Shown here in pieces: positions 10,726 to 20,932 of a stretch of DNA of 64,000 bases. This DNA is from Helichrysum umbraculigerum (lineage: Eukaryota; Streptophyta; Magnoliopsida; Asterales; Asteraceae), in assembly GCA_949592205.1 (NCBI GenBank), contig CATIUR010000006.1:62430001-62494000 (forward strand). The letters are read 5' to 3'. The notes under the pieces are model-generated. The model made no database searches and was not told the DNA's origin. It saw only the letters and a program-made list of their open reading frames with translations. The first letter of the stretch is position 1. Each line of letters begins with the position of its first letter. The position numbers and the translations under genes are program-made.

Positions 10726-11285
10726 GTAATCATTAACTAAAATAATACGCTCTAATAGGTAATTAAAAAACTTTATTTTATATATAAAAACAAAGTATTG
10801 ATCCCGTACGATGCACGACCATTTATATAATACCATTAAATTAGTTTGTACGTTATTATGTTTAAGTTTGAATACATAATACTATTAAATTAATTTGTAA
10901 GTTATTATGTTAAGTTTTAATACATTTGTTGAGCCTATGCAATGCAAGGTAATTAAAAAAATAAAAATTAATCATATGTTTTTTAGATTTTCTACTGTAT
11001 CTTAATATTGTTGAAAGTTTAAAATTTATTAATGAAATTCAATAGTAATGTATACCAAAATGTACATTAAATAATCAGTAATCATTAACTAAAATAATAC
11101 GCTCTAATAGGTAATTAAAAAACTTTATTTTATATATAAAAACTAAGCATTGAGCCCGTACAATGCACGGCCATTTATATAATATCATTAAATTAGTTTG
11201 TATGTTATTATGTTTAAGTTTGAATACATAATACTATTAAATTAATTTGTAAGTTATTATGTTAAGTTTTAATACATTTGTTGAG
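10726..11285. repeat. two copies of a Helitron-end-containing repeat (offset 352 bp)
   Basis: Segments 10726-10933 and 11078-11285 are near-identical. Each holds GTAATCATTAACTAAAATAA, then a Helitron-end-like block on the minus strand (near 10795-10820 and 11143-11170: CATTGAGCCCGTACAATGCA and a diverged form), then TTAAATTAGTTTGTA. A further degenerate block (GAGCCTATGCAATGC) follows copy 1. This is a local tandem amplification of a Helitron terminus, next to a third related end at 10316. Confidence 0.7.
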
Positions 11286-11839
11286 TATATAGGGTAAAGG
11301 AATTTAATTGAATAAGCTATAATAGATACAAGTAGTAAAAGGTGGTGGTGCATATATATTTATATATATATGTTATGTATGTGAATGTGAGTGGGAGATG
11401 GAGAGAGAGAAGTAGTAAGAGTGGATGGAACACAAAATTTAAAAAACAAAAGGTCAAGTTTAATTTGGTCTAGAATGTTTTTTGGTGCTGATAAAAAGAA
11501 TAACAAAACATGCCCAGTACACACCTTTGAAAATTCCATTATCACATCGCCAATAAAATAACTTAATTTTTTTATGACCACTCTAGACCGCTACATAGAT
11601 TTGTGACCTAAATAATGTGCATGACCCTAGTAGATTTTACCATCAACAAACCTTTGTTATAAATTCCGAACATTCATAATGTAGATATAGGGTATGTGTT
11701 CGATAACAAATACTTGTAGCTGAATATAGGGTATATATGTGTTCAATAATAACTACTTGTAGCTAGATAATGTTGTAGCTAGAGTTAGAATTAGAGATCG
11801 TAGTTGACACTGGAGTTAAAAAATAATTTCAAGCTACTT
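11286..11839. other. AT-rich intergenic DNA, no gene seen
   Basis: Short TA-rich stretch near 11350-11375 and repeated ATAGGGTATGTGTTCGATAA-like segments near 11685 and 11727. Open frames here have no recognisable product. Confidence 0.4.
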
Positions 11840-12914
11840 AAAAAAACATGTATAAAAAGGATTGCCTAGGTAATCCACGATAGGATTGCCTATGCTTAAA
11901 CCATTATGAATTGCTTATGTTGTTATGATGATTATGCATGATAGTGAAAATGATTTAGTGGAAGTGACTTGATTCTTTATGATGAGTTATGTGATGATTA
12001 TATTATGTGTTGATTCGATATCTAATAGGTTTATAAAGATGTTTAGAGAATAGTTATGATGAACTTGAATATGCTTAATATGTTGACAGAAAGTGGAATT
12101 AATAGTGTTTATGTGATTATATGATCGGAGAAAATGTTGTGACTGCGGTCAAACGAGTAGCTGAATTATGTGTGATTATGTTTATGAAGTAAGAACAGTG
12201 TAGTGTGTTTTCATTTGATTGGGGAAGAGGTACGTCTTCCTGGTCAAGTGTAAACAAGTGAAATATGATGAGATTAAACGATGTTCAGTGATTACGTGAA
12301 ATTATTTGATTATGTAAAGCTGAGTATATGATTAGTGAGTAAGTTTTTCAATGTGTACCTGTTGATAAGGTGTTATTAAGTGTGTTTTGACTTGTTGAAT
12401 AATTGTGTTATATGTGTTTATGTGGAAATTGCATTGAAGATTGATGATATTAGATAGCCTGAGAAGGAAGTGTGTGTGACATAATATGACTACGCCTGAT
12501 CAACGTAGTTATATTATGCTATTTCACATGGAATTGTTGAGGCTACCAAATATCAGAGAGATTTTATGTGATTGATGAGATAGAGTATGAATGAAGATTT
12601 GTTTAGACTATGTGGATTAAGTGTTAAATATGAAGATGAAAAGTGAAAATTGAGAAAGTAAAAGTAGTATGCATTGTGTCTAATGATAAGAATTTCACTA
12701 TTTATGTGAAACCAATTATGTAAGGGTGATACGTATAAGTTAATTAAGATGAATGCAGAGTGTATGTGCTTATGATGATTAGTGTTTATGTTGTTGGAGT
12801 TATGTGAAGTATTAAAATATGATTAAACGCTTCCGCATAAGTAGAGAAGGTGTTAAGATTGGACAGTTATGACTAACATTCGTGAGGACACGAATGAAAT
12901 AAGTGGGAGAGAGT
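11840..12914 (+). mobile_element. Ty3/gypsy 3' internal remnant ending in a polypurine tract
   Basis: GT-rich, low-complexity non-coding DNA (many GATTATG/TGTGATTA motifs) leading into AAGTGGGAGAGAGT (12901-12914), a polypurine tract immediately before an LTR that starts TGTAACACCCC. This is the 3' untranslated part of an LTR retrotransposon whose coding region and 5' LTR are missing. The left limit is approximate. Confidence 0.6.
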
Positions 12915-15488
12915 TGTAACACCCCAAATTTCGAGGTTTTATTTTAGTACGCGAGGGTATAAATACTTTAAAGTGGAGTTACTTAAATGATACGAAATAA
13001 TAGAATACGCGAATGGTTTTCTAGTTCCAGACAATAGGGTTTAAAGGGAAAATAAATTAAAGAGATATATGTGTACAAATCAGTGTTTATCTCAATTGCT
13101 TCTAAAATATTCCAAAACACTCTCTGACCTTCAAAAACGTGAGAAAGAAAACGTGAGGAAGCTAGGGTTCATCAAGATTTGTTTCATTTCTTCAAATTAA
13201 AGCTACACAACTCAGATTTAAGCATCTTTGATCATCTTTATGCTAAGGTAATTGATGTTCTTCATGTATTTAACCTAAGTTTTGGGTTTTTGATGGGTTT
13301 TGAATAAATGATAGTTTTAATCCGAAATTGAAGTTAGGAAATGATTAAATTGATGTTAACTAGTGTTCTTGTGATCATTGATAATCATATAACATAGTGA
13401 AAATGATGAAATCATGATTTGTGTTCATGGGTAATTCTAGGGTTTATGCTAAATCTTGATGAAATTATGAAATAAGCATAAGAAGGTTGTTAATGATATT
13501 AATAGAGTAGTATTATGATGATAGAACATGTATTAAAGTAGTAAAATTTGATAAGTGATGAATTGAAAAAGGGTGTTCATGGTGATTCATATGAATTATG
13601 TTAAGATCATGTTGATAAGCTTATAGATGCCACTAATGATGTTAATAGAGTATGATTACGATGTTGGAATAAGAATTTAAGAGGAAAGTTGATAATTAGA
13701 GAATTGGGTTATTATGATTATGAAAGGTGGTGTTGTTATGAATTAGTTCAATGATGATTTCTAGTGTCTAAAAGTGTTGTTATGTGTTATGTATAATATG
13801 ATTAGGTGTTAAAGACTTGGAAGCTTATGTTGATGATTATGATGAAATCGGCTAAAGTATCGAGGTGAGTATATGGGGGGTTAAATGGGTAATGGTTGTG
13901 CAAGAAGTTTGCATAATCGAGTGGTTGTTACTTGTTTCTTATGATTATTTCTATATGGTGGAGGATACTTGTTTCTTAGACTTGTATCGGTTGTATGTGT
14001 TTCCGGATTGCTTCCGAGCAAGAGGATCATACAATCGGGTGGAAGGTTACTTGTTTCATACTTGTTTCTTATACTTGTTCTATATTATGGATTAGGCTTG
14101 TTTCATATGACTTGTATCGGTTGTATGTGTTTCCGGATTGCTTCCGAGCAAGAGGATCATACAATCAAGTGGAAGTTTACTTGTATCTAGACTTGTTTCT
14201 AATGATGAATTATGTGGAGATTAGCTAGCATTGCTAGCATAGCCTTGTTTCTTGAGCTTGTATGCATATCAACGTGATATGGTACTAGCATAGCCTTGTT
14301 TCTTATACATGGTATCCATTTCGACGTGATTTGGAATCATGAAGCCTTGTTTCTTACGAAGCCTTGTTTCTTATGAAGCTTTGTTTCTTGTGATTACGAA
14401 ATTCGCATAGTGCTTGTTTCCTTACGTGGTGTTATGTTGATGGTATAAGAGTATGTATATAGTGTTGATATGTATATGTAATATGTGTTTTGTGGATTAT
14501 TCGTTTAACTGCCTATATGCTCACTAAGCGGTGCGCTTACCCCGTTGTTGTTTCATGTTTTAGGTGGATGATTAGTACTTTCAAGAAGGTAGCGTGGATA
14601 TGGAACTAGCTATGTGGTTAGAAATGCTCCATCTCTTTGAATCGTTGTTTTGATTATCCATTGTGTAATTCGCCCAAACAAAGAGTTTTTGAATTAAACA
14701 TGTGGGTCAATATGTGATATAAGAAGTTTATGGTTTTATGGTATTTGACTTTGAAAGTCAAACTATGATGTAAAGTCTTATGTAAGTATTTTAGAGAAGT
14801 ATGAAGTAGTGTGATGTGGTTAGCCTTGCTTTGGTTAAAATTGAGGAAATATGATAAAGTGTCAAAGATGATTGGTTGGTCAAATTTGAAGTTGACAATT
14901 AGTCAACTACATTGATATGGTTAAACATGCGAGAATTTGGGTAATGGTTTAGTTGAAATATAGAGGATATGGTTAACGGGTCAAAAAGGGGTCAAAATGG
15001 GTCTAGAATGCATTTACGTGTGAAAATGAGTTAGAGTTTGAATAAACGTAAATGCGAATTGTTGTTAGTGTCAAAATGGTATTGGAGAAGTGTTGGTAAA
15101 GTGCCCAGGTTTGAAAATGTGTAGCTTGTGTTTTGATGGTATCACAAAAAGAGTCGAAATGGGCATAAATTAGTAACACGTCCAAAATGGTCATTTTTGT
15201 AAAATTCGGAAAAGTGTAAAAAATAAAAGTTTCATTTTATCATAGTGTAGATGCATGCAAATTTTCAGGGTTTAACTCATTGTGGTTTGGGAGTTATGCG
15301 TGTCGGAAGTTAGTATTCTTTAAAAGTGTTAGTATTCTTTAAAAATGTTAGTATTCTTTGAAAATGTTAGTATTCTTTAAAAGTTGTTAGTATTCTTTAA
15401 AAATGCTAGTATTCTTTAGAAGTCATTATTATTCTTTAAAAGTCAATGGTATTCATAAAAAAAAAAAAAAAAAATTTGGGGCGTTTCA
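12915..15488 (+). repeat. 3' LTR of a truncated Ty3/gypsy element
   Basis: Starts TGTAACACCCCAAATTT and ends AAATTTGGGGCGTTTCA, so TG...CA ends with an extended imperfect inverted repeat. The length is 2574 bp. A likely TATA box (GGTATAAATAC) is near 12957. Inside are two copies of a 55-bp unit (GTATCGGTTGTATGTGTTTC at about 13986 and 14117) and repeated CTTGTTTCTTA motifs between 13926 and 14420. No partner LTR lies in the window. Confidence 0.7.
15308..15455. repeat. minisatellite, GTTAGTATTCTTTAAAA units
   Basis: Seven or so degenerate units of 19-21 bp with core TAGTATTCTTTAAAA, near the 3' edge of the LTR, followed by an A-run at 15459-15474. Confidence 0.9.
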
Positions 15489-15494
15489 TTAGAG

Positions 15495-15780
15495 TGTTGC
15501 GTTTAGGGTTTAGGGTTTGGGGTTTGGGGTTTAGGGGTTAAAGTTTAGGGTTTGGGTTTTGGGGTTTCGAGACCCCAAAACCCAAACCCTAAACCTTAAC
15601 CCCTAAACCCCAAACCCTAAACCCTAAACGCTTTATAAAACTCTAAACCCTAAATCATACTAAACCCTAAACCCTAATAAACCCTAAACCATAATAAACC
15701 CTAAATCTAAACTCTAAACCATGAACCTTGCTAAATCCTAACCCTACACTCTAACCCTAAACCCTAACCATAACCGTAAA
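15495..15780. repeat. interstitial telomere-like repeat, head-to-head inversion
   Basis: 15503-15567 is built of TTTAGGG/TTTGGGG units. From 15570 the same series runs as the reverse complement (CCCTAAA, CCCCAAA), making a palindrome of about 60 bp per arm centred on TTTCGAGA. Degenerate CCCTAAA units continue to 15780. The plant telomere repeat is TTTAGGG. It starts only seven bases beyond the LTR end. Confidence 0.88.
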
Positions 15781-16184
15781 TAAAATGTACAATCAATCAC
15801 TAACACATGTGTTGCTAATTTATAAAACCCACCAAAAAACCAAATTTTTTTTATCGAAAGTATGCCTTGAGGGACGGCATATCGAAGAGGATAAAACGCT
15901 AAAAATTTTGGTGCAAGTTTCATGATTTTTCGATTTGTCGTTTGTGAGATAATTGATGTTTGGGGTAAATGTGTTTTGTAGTATGGAACATTCTCTTTGT
16001 ACATATGGCATGATATCATTGGTTCCTTTAGTCTCACTCAAAAATCATGATCTCATTTGATCCTTACTCTGTATTCTAAATTAAGGGGTTGTGATACCTC
16101 CATCACAGAGGTCAAGATTTTATGTCAAGCGTCTAAAATATTTCCTCTTTGTGTTAAAATGCATGTACACTAATTAAGCTAGTA
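15781..16184. other. intergenic DNA with a copy of the F-box pseudogene 3' flank
   Basis: No gene. 16080-16170, read on the minus strand, matches 59471-59575 and 63447-63551, sharing GACGCTTGACATAAAATCTT and GGAGGTATCACAACCCCTTA. It is therefore a third, partial and inverted copy of the region downstream of the F-box pseudogenes, cut at 16185 by a Helitron-like end. Confidence 0.6.
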
Positions 16185-16213
16185 CTAGTTTAGTGACCCG
16201 TGACTACACGGGT
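16185..16213 (-). mobile_element. Helitron 3' terminus, minus strand, 7-bp hairpin
   Basis: On the minus strand: ACCCGTG, loop TAGT, CACGGGT (16213-16196, perfect 7-bp stem), then CACTAAA, then CTAG (16188-16185) and host T. This is the clearest Helitron end in the window. The body would extend rightward from here. No 5' TC end was identified. Confidence 0.75.
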
Positions 16214-17783
16214 TTGACGAAAAATAAAATTAGAAAGTCACCATAGTACCTGTTGATAAATAGCATACAAAATCTTGCATAGAATGTAACTTCAAATTAC
16301 CAAATGAAAAGTTAAACAATACCTCACTTAGAAACCTGAGAAATATCCATGACCAATATTGTAAGTATAGTAGTCAAAAGAAACTTTGAAGTACCAAATT
16401 ATAATCTAATAAAGTAACAAAATGGGCGGGTTAGTCTATAAAATGTACATTTTCAACAAAGTAACACATACAAACTCAAGCAAACCTATTTGCACTCATA
16501 AAACCTTACGTTTGTACATACATGAATCTAGGGATTTATATACCCTGACGTTGCATACTTATTTGTACCCATAAAACCTGATGCATACAACTCAATCAAT
16601 TACCTGTGCAAAAAACGGAAAGTCAGAAGCATCACACTTTATGTTCAAAGGTAGCGGTTTATGAACCACTATACTGTAATAAGATTTCCATAATGCAGCC
16701 CTTTCAATTTGCATATAAAAGTGATTCATCTAATGAAAAGAAAAGAAACTTTGGGGATCATCAAGCTTTTGTAAAGAACAAACATAGATCACACAACATT
16801 TTTTCAAACCTTATATCAACATCACACACGTCAAATGTATCAAATTTTAATACTGACTTGTATGGTCATGCCTTATCATATATATGCAGGAAATGCAACA
16901 TATCGAGACGAACTCCATAATATAATCAAAATAATGAGGGAAAAAAAACCCAATTTGATCTCACCTTCTATGTGAATCTGTAGCAAAATCCAACCTTGAA
17001 AGAGAACACCCAAGTGTGAAAAAGTTGCACCTGCACTCAACATTATGTAATTTGAAGCAATAAGATATGTCAATAATTTAAAATTTTATGAATCCAAACC
17101 GAAAAAGGTTAAGCGTAGGAAAATATACATCATCATCACATAGTGCAAGAAGAAGGAAACATGTACAACTCCTCCTTTCGTTTATGGCTAAAAGTAGCTG
17201 AAAGAAGAATGCAAAACAGAATATCATTTGGAGGATTCTTCCTTGCAAGGTACTACATATGCTGATAGGCGAAATCCATAACTACCACTAATGTTACACT
17301 AACTTATCATAACTTATAGCTCTATATTATAAAGTTACTCATCTTCAGATTCCCTTCTTACTAACAACAATTAAACTAATTACTTTCCAAAAATACAGTT
17401 TCAGATGGAAAAGCAAAACTGAAAACCAACAAACCAACAAACCAACAGTTAAACCTCCTGCATCAGTCCATGGTACAGAAGGTAATGCGAGTTGAAGATT
17501 TTTGAAAAGGACCAATAATAAATCGCAACATGGTACAAATACGTCGCCAAACCCAAAAGTCGCCGGTCCGGCGACTCGACCAAAATGAGAATTACAAACC
17601 TGCAAGTCGATGATTTTTGGCGAGTCTCTTTATCTTCCCATTCTAATCGCCAGCACCGAGATCTCTTTCTTCCACCTTTTGGGATTTACCCTTTTACCTT
17701 TAGCGAGTTTGGCGAATCTTTTTCTCTTCCCATTCTAATCGCCGGCACCCAAACACAATTTTCTGAAAAAAAAAGAAAAAAAA
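16214..17783. other. non-coding DNA, probable Helitron body and host flank of the viral insertion
   Basis: No recognisable protein. A duplicated motif TCTTCCCATTCTAATCGCC occurs near 17633 and 17728. An A-rich stretch (17766-17783) directly precedes the viral sequence. Open frames at 16606-16920 and 17345-17605 lack motifs and splice support. Confidence 0.35.
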
Positions 17784-17848
17784 ACACATCCCCACTTTCC
17801 CATAACTCATCACCTTTATCTCTCTTTCTTTAATTCCCCATCTTCCGC
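17784..17848 (+). repeat. left terminal repeat of the pararetrovirus
   Basis: Nearly identical to 56053-56117: ACACATCCCCACTTTCCCAT through CATCTTCCGC. It lies between the expected transcript start and the primer site, so it corresponds to the region copied as minus-strand strong-stop DNA. Its presence at both ends gives the insertion an LTR-like terminal redundancy of about 65 bp. Confidence 0.85.
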
Positions 17849-17853
17849 ATATC

Positions 17854-17866
17854 TGGTATCAGAGCC
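17854..17866 (+). promoter_or_regulatory. tRNA-Met primer binding site of the pararetrovirus
   Basis: TGGTATCAGAGCC is complementary to the 3' end of plant initiator tRNA-Met, the universal caulimovirid reverse-transcription primer. It conventionally marks position 1 of the viral genome. Confidence 0.93.
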
Positions 17867-18310
17867 TCGTAAAAGAAAAATAAATTGGTCAACAAAGATA
17901 CACAAGGAGTTAAGAAGTAATTAAAGATCAAATCAAAATGACTACACAAGAAGATAAGGTTAGAATTCTCTTCATGAACTAATTTAATTAAGGTATTTCT
18001 TACTAGAATCCGTGGTTTATAGTCTAATATGTGTCTTGACAATCTAATACTTGTAAGTCCTAGATGAAAGAAAATTTGGATTTTTATAAATAAAACATTG
18101 AGTATTCAAAAGACAAAATCCCGATTTTATGACTTAGAAGTACACAGGTGGTGGAAAAAGGAGTCGGTTTAGGGAATATGGTGAGAAGAAAAATGGTTTT
18201 GTTTATAATAATTTCAAAAGAATTTCAAAGGATGGGCTTGGTTATGTCAAGATGTGTACGTGATTATAAATTGTTATGATGATAGTAAGAATGACCTATT
18301 TCATTAAATC

Positions 18311-18499
18311 ATGAATCGTGGAAATGAAATACTTATTTATAATATGAAGAAGTTATTCAAAATAATGAGAATAAAGTACAAAAAATTAACATTTAAGGAT
18401 AAAAAACAAAAATATGATAGTCATAATAATAGTAGAGAAGATTACAAAAGTGAAGAAATATTAGAACTATTATACGAAAGTAATTGTTTAAGTGATTAA
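18311..18499 (+). CDS. small viral 5' ORF, 62 aa
   Basis: Basic, lysine-rich first half and acidic end (EEILELLYESNCLSD). Its TAA stop (18497-18499) directly abuts the ATG of the next ORF at 18500, the tight spacing typical of polycistronic caulimovirid RNAs. No known domain. It could be a leader ORF or the remnant of a larger 5' protein. Confidence 0.45.
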   Translation: MNRGNEILIYNMKKLFKIMRIKYKKLTFKDKKQKYDSHNNSREDYKSEEILELLYESNCLSD

Positions 18500-18799
18500 A
18501 TGGAATCAGATACAATAACATCGATATTAGCAACAATAAATAAAAACATCTTAATCATAAATAGTAATATAGAAAGTATAACAGAAAAATCAGAAACAAG
18601 AATAGCAACAAAAGTAATACATATTAATGAAGAATTAAAACCAGAAGATGATAAATATGAAATTTCACAAAAAGAAGTAAAAAATATATACTCTCAAAAT
18701 ATACCTAACTTTGTAATAGGAAAAACTATAACAGCTTACTACACTAGAAAAAAGGAAATAGAACAAATTGAAAATGCTAGAGAAGGAACAGATAATTAA
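18500..18799 (+). CDS. viral 5' ORF, 99 aa, function unknown
   Basis: Begins MESDTITSILATINKNIL. Polar and lysine/glutamate-rich, with no recognised motif. Downstream open stretches in other frames (18780-18910) suggest it was once joined by frameshift to the coiled-coil ORF at 18916. It lies where other caulimovirids encode virion-associated or transmission proteins, but no assignment is made. Confidence 0.45.
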   Translation: MESDTITSILATINKNILIINSNIESITEKSETRIATKVIHINEELKPEDDKYEISQKEVKNIYSQNIPNFVIGKTITAYYTRKKEIEQIENAREGTDN

Positions 18800-18915
18800 A
18801 CAAAAATATGAAAAGTTTATGTCAGGAACATATAAGATAATAACTACGTCAGAAAATAGGAGAATTTATTGAACTAGAAGAAGCTAGATATTTTCTAATA
18901 AAAGATAAGCCTAGT

Positions 18916-19161
18916 ATGACAATAGAAAATAATAATGAAAGACTAGATAGACTACAAAAAGAACAAAAATATAAGGTTATTAAACCAATAGAAAGAGAAA
19001 ATAAAGATGATGAAATAAATGAGATATATAAACAATTAGATAGGTTTCAAGAAAAAATTGAAAATAGGTTAGATAGAATGGAGGAAAATATGAATATAAT
19101 GCAAAGAAGCCTAGGAAACATAGTAAAAAAGATACAAACATGGGAAGAAAGGTTAAAATAA
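18916..19161 (+). CDS. viral coiled-coil ORF, 81 aa, probably part of a longer broken gene
   Basis: Heptad-like runs (YKQLDRFQEKIENRLDRMEE, IMQRSLGNIVKKIQ) predict a coiled coil. Similar Glu/Lys-rich open sequence continues after the stop to about 19440 in changing frames. Coiled-coil virion-associated proteins are usual in this family. Whether this is one is an inference. Confidence 0.45.
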   Translation: MTIENNNERLDRLQKEQKYKVIKPIERENKDDEINEIYKQLDRFQEKIENRLDRMEENMNIMQRSLGNIVKKIQTWEERLK

Positions 19162-19446
19162 TAGGTTAGATAAAATAGAAAATAAACAAATAGAAAATTA
19201 TGAGTTACTATAAGCAAGAATATCAAAAATAGAAAAGAAATTAGAAAAGGAAATAATTATAGAATTTGAAGAAGAAGAAAAAGAACAATTAAATATGATA
19301 CAAGGAAAATATGAAGAATTTGAAATAAACCAGTTAGGAGAAAAAATAGAATCCTCAGATAATGAAAGTATAGAGTATAGATATAGTCAAAATAATGAAA
19401 GTAAGTAGAAAGATTAGAAAATCAAGTAAATGATTTAGAAATAAAT

Positions 19447-20703
19447 ATGGATACTACTAGGATAAAAGAAGAAGAAGATGATTCATATAAAAGATATGAT
19501 TATAAAACAAGGAGAAGAAATATAAGAAGTGGAAATCAATATATAGGAAGAAATGAAGTTATATGGAAGAGTAGATTGGATCAATTAAAAAATTATATAC
19601 CTATAAAAGATGAAAATCCAAATCCAGATATACTAGATTTAGATTGTCCAGAGGATGTAGAAAAAGAAATACAAAATTGGACATCAAGAATAAATTCTAA
19701 ATTAATAGAAGGAAAAATATCTTTAAATCAAACAGCCAATTATATAGAAGGAACAATAACAGGAATTGTAAAAGAATGGATAATAGGTTTAAAACTAGAA
19801 GATAGAACAAAATTACAAGAATTATTATCATGGGATAATATACCAATAACCAGAAATACAGAACTATTGAAAAAATATGAAATAGCAATAAGAAGAGAAT
19901 TTAGTAATTTTAATTCAGATTTAGGACAAATAAGACAAAGGCAAGAAAATGCTAGAAATAATATATTAAGTATGCAAATATGCTCCATGTGTCCCGAACA
20001 ACTAAAAGCTTATACTTGTGCCTATAACCAAAATTATTATAAACTAGATGAAGCATTAAGAAATACCATAGAAATGAAAAGATTATACTATTCAAAATTA
20101 CCATCACCAGTAAATAAATTAGTAACAGAAGCCTATGAAGCAGAACCTAAAACAGATACATTAGGAGAAATAATTATGTTTCTAAATACATGGTATAAAG
20201 CTTATTATACAAAATTAAATATAGAAAGACAAATGAGAAAAGAAATGTTAAGGATAAATGATTGCTGTGAAGATTACCAACCACCTAGTTTTGGATGCAA
20301 TATAAAAAGAAGAAGAAATAAAGCATATAAAAGAAAATATAAAAGAACATATAAACCATATGAGAAATATAAAAATTTTAAATATATTAGAAGGAAACCT
20401 AACAAAAAATATTATGTAAAGAAAAGAAATTATAATAGATATATAAAAAACCCTAAAACATGTAAATGTTATAATTGTGGTCAAATAGGACATATAGCAA
20501 GGGAATGCAAAATAAAAGGAAAATTTAGAGAAAATCTAAAAAATAAAGAAGTAAAATATATAGAAATAGAAGCCCTAGAATATGAATTTAATAATATAAA
20601 TCAAGAAGAAATGGTATATACATTAGAAACAGATAGTGATAATGAATTATATTATGATACAAATAGTACAGATACTATGAGTAGTGAAGAAAACGATGGA
20701 TAG
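19447..20703 (+). CDS. pararetroviral coat (capsid) protein, 418 aa
   Basis: Intact ORF. Acidic N-terminus, helical capsid core (about residues 60-270), highly basic Lys/Arg/Tyr region (about 280-335), then a CCHC zinc knuckle CYNCGQIGHIARECK starting at residue 341 and an acidic Ser-rich tail. Caulimovirid coat proteins have this layout: a basic stretch plus one zinc knuckle for RNA packaging, and acidic ends for nuclear transport control. It overlaps the next ORF by 20 bases. It is the best preserved viral gene here, with no internal stops. Confidence 0.88.
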   Translation: MDTTRIKEEEDDSYKRYDYKTRRRNIRSGNQYIGRNEVIWKSRLDQLKNYIPIKDENPNPDILDLDCPEDVEKEIQNWTSRINSKLIEGKISLNQTANYIEGTITGIVKEWIIGLKLEDRTKLQELLSWDNIPITRNTELLKKYEIAIRREFSNFNSDLGQIRQRQENARNNILSMQICSMCPEQLKAYTCAYNQNYYKLDEALRNTIEMKRLYYSKLPSPVNKLVTEAYEAEPKTDTLGEIIMFLNTWYKAYYTKLNIERQMRKEMLRINDCCEDYQPPSFGCNIKRRRNKAYKRKYKRTYKPYEKYKNFKYIRRKPNKKYYVKKRNYNRYIKNPKTCKCYNCGQIGHIARECKIKGKFRENLKNKEVKYIEIEALEYEFNNINQEEMVYTLETDSDNELYYDTNSTDTMSSEENDG

Positions 20704-20932
20704 TGGAAAACAAAGAAAAATGAATCAAGAAAAAATAGAACAAATAAAAGAATTAAGAGAAAACATAGATGATCTAAAATTATTAATCGATAATGTGAAA
20801 GACAGGATAGAAAATAGAAAAGCATATGAAGATCTTAGTGTTTTATTAAAAGTAAAAAACTGCTTGAAGAATCAAAAAATTAGAAGAATAGAAAAAATAA
20901 GAAAATTAGAAAAAGAATTAATAATCTATTAA
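20684..20932 (+). CDS. viral coiled-coil ORF, 82 aa
   Basis: Starts within the end of the coat ORF. Its stop overlaps the next start as TAATG (stop 20930-20932, ATG 20932-20934). The protein is Lys/Glu-rich with heptads (IKELRENIDDLKLLIDNVKD). Small coiled-coil virion-associated proteins occur in the family, so that role is possible but unproven. Confidence 0.5.
   Translation: MKKTMDSGKQRKMNQEKIEQIKELRENIDDLKLLIDNVKDRIENRKAYEDLSVLLKVKNCLKNQKIRRIEKIRKLEKELIIY

Noticed and set aside
13865..14228. Three overlapping 73-77 aa ORFs sharing CFRIASEQEDHTI
   Set aside because: They arise from a tandem 55-bp repeat inside an LTR read in several frames. Repeat-driven, not genes.
15300..15455. CRISPR-like regular 20-bp repeats
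   Set aside because: Head-to-tail minisatellite without spacers.
12915..15488. Solo LTR
   Set aside because: A polypurine tract and internal-like DNA directly precede it, so a 5'-truncated element fits better. An AGAGT just before the LTR and two bases after its CA end is noted but is not in register as a target duplication.
15744..16041. Two minus-strand ORFs of 73-97 aa
   Set aside because: Overlap degenerate telomeric repeat and intergenic DNA. No motif or consistent frame.
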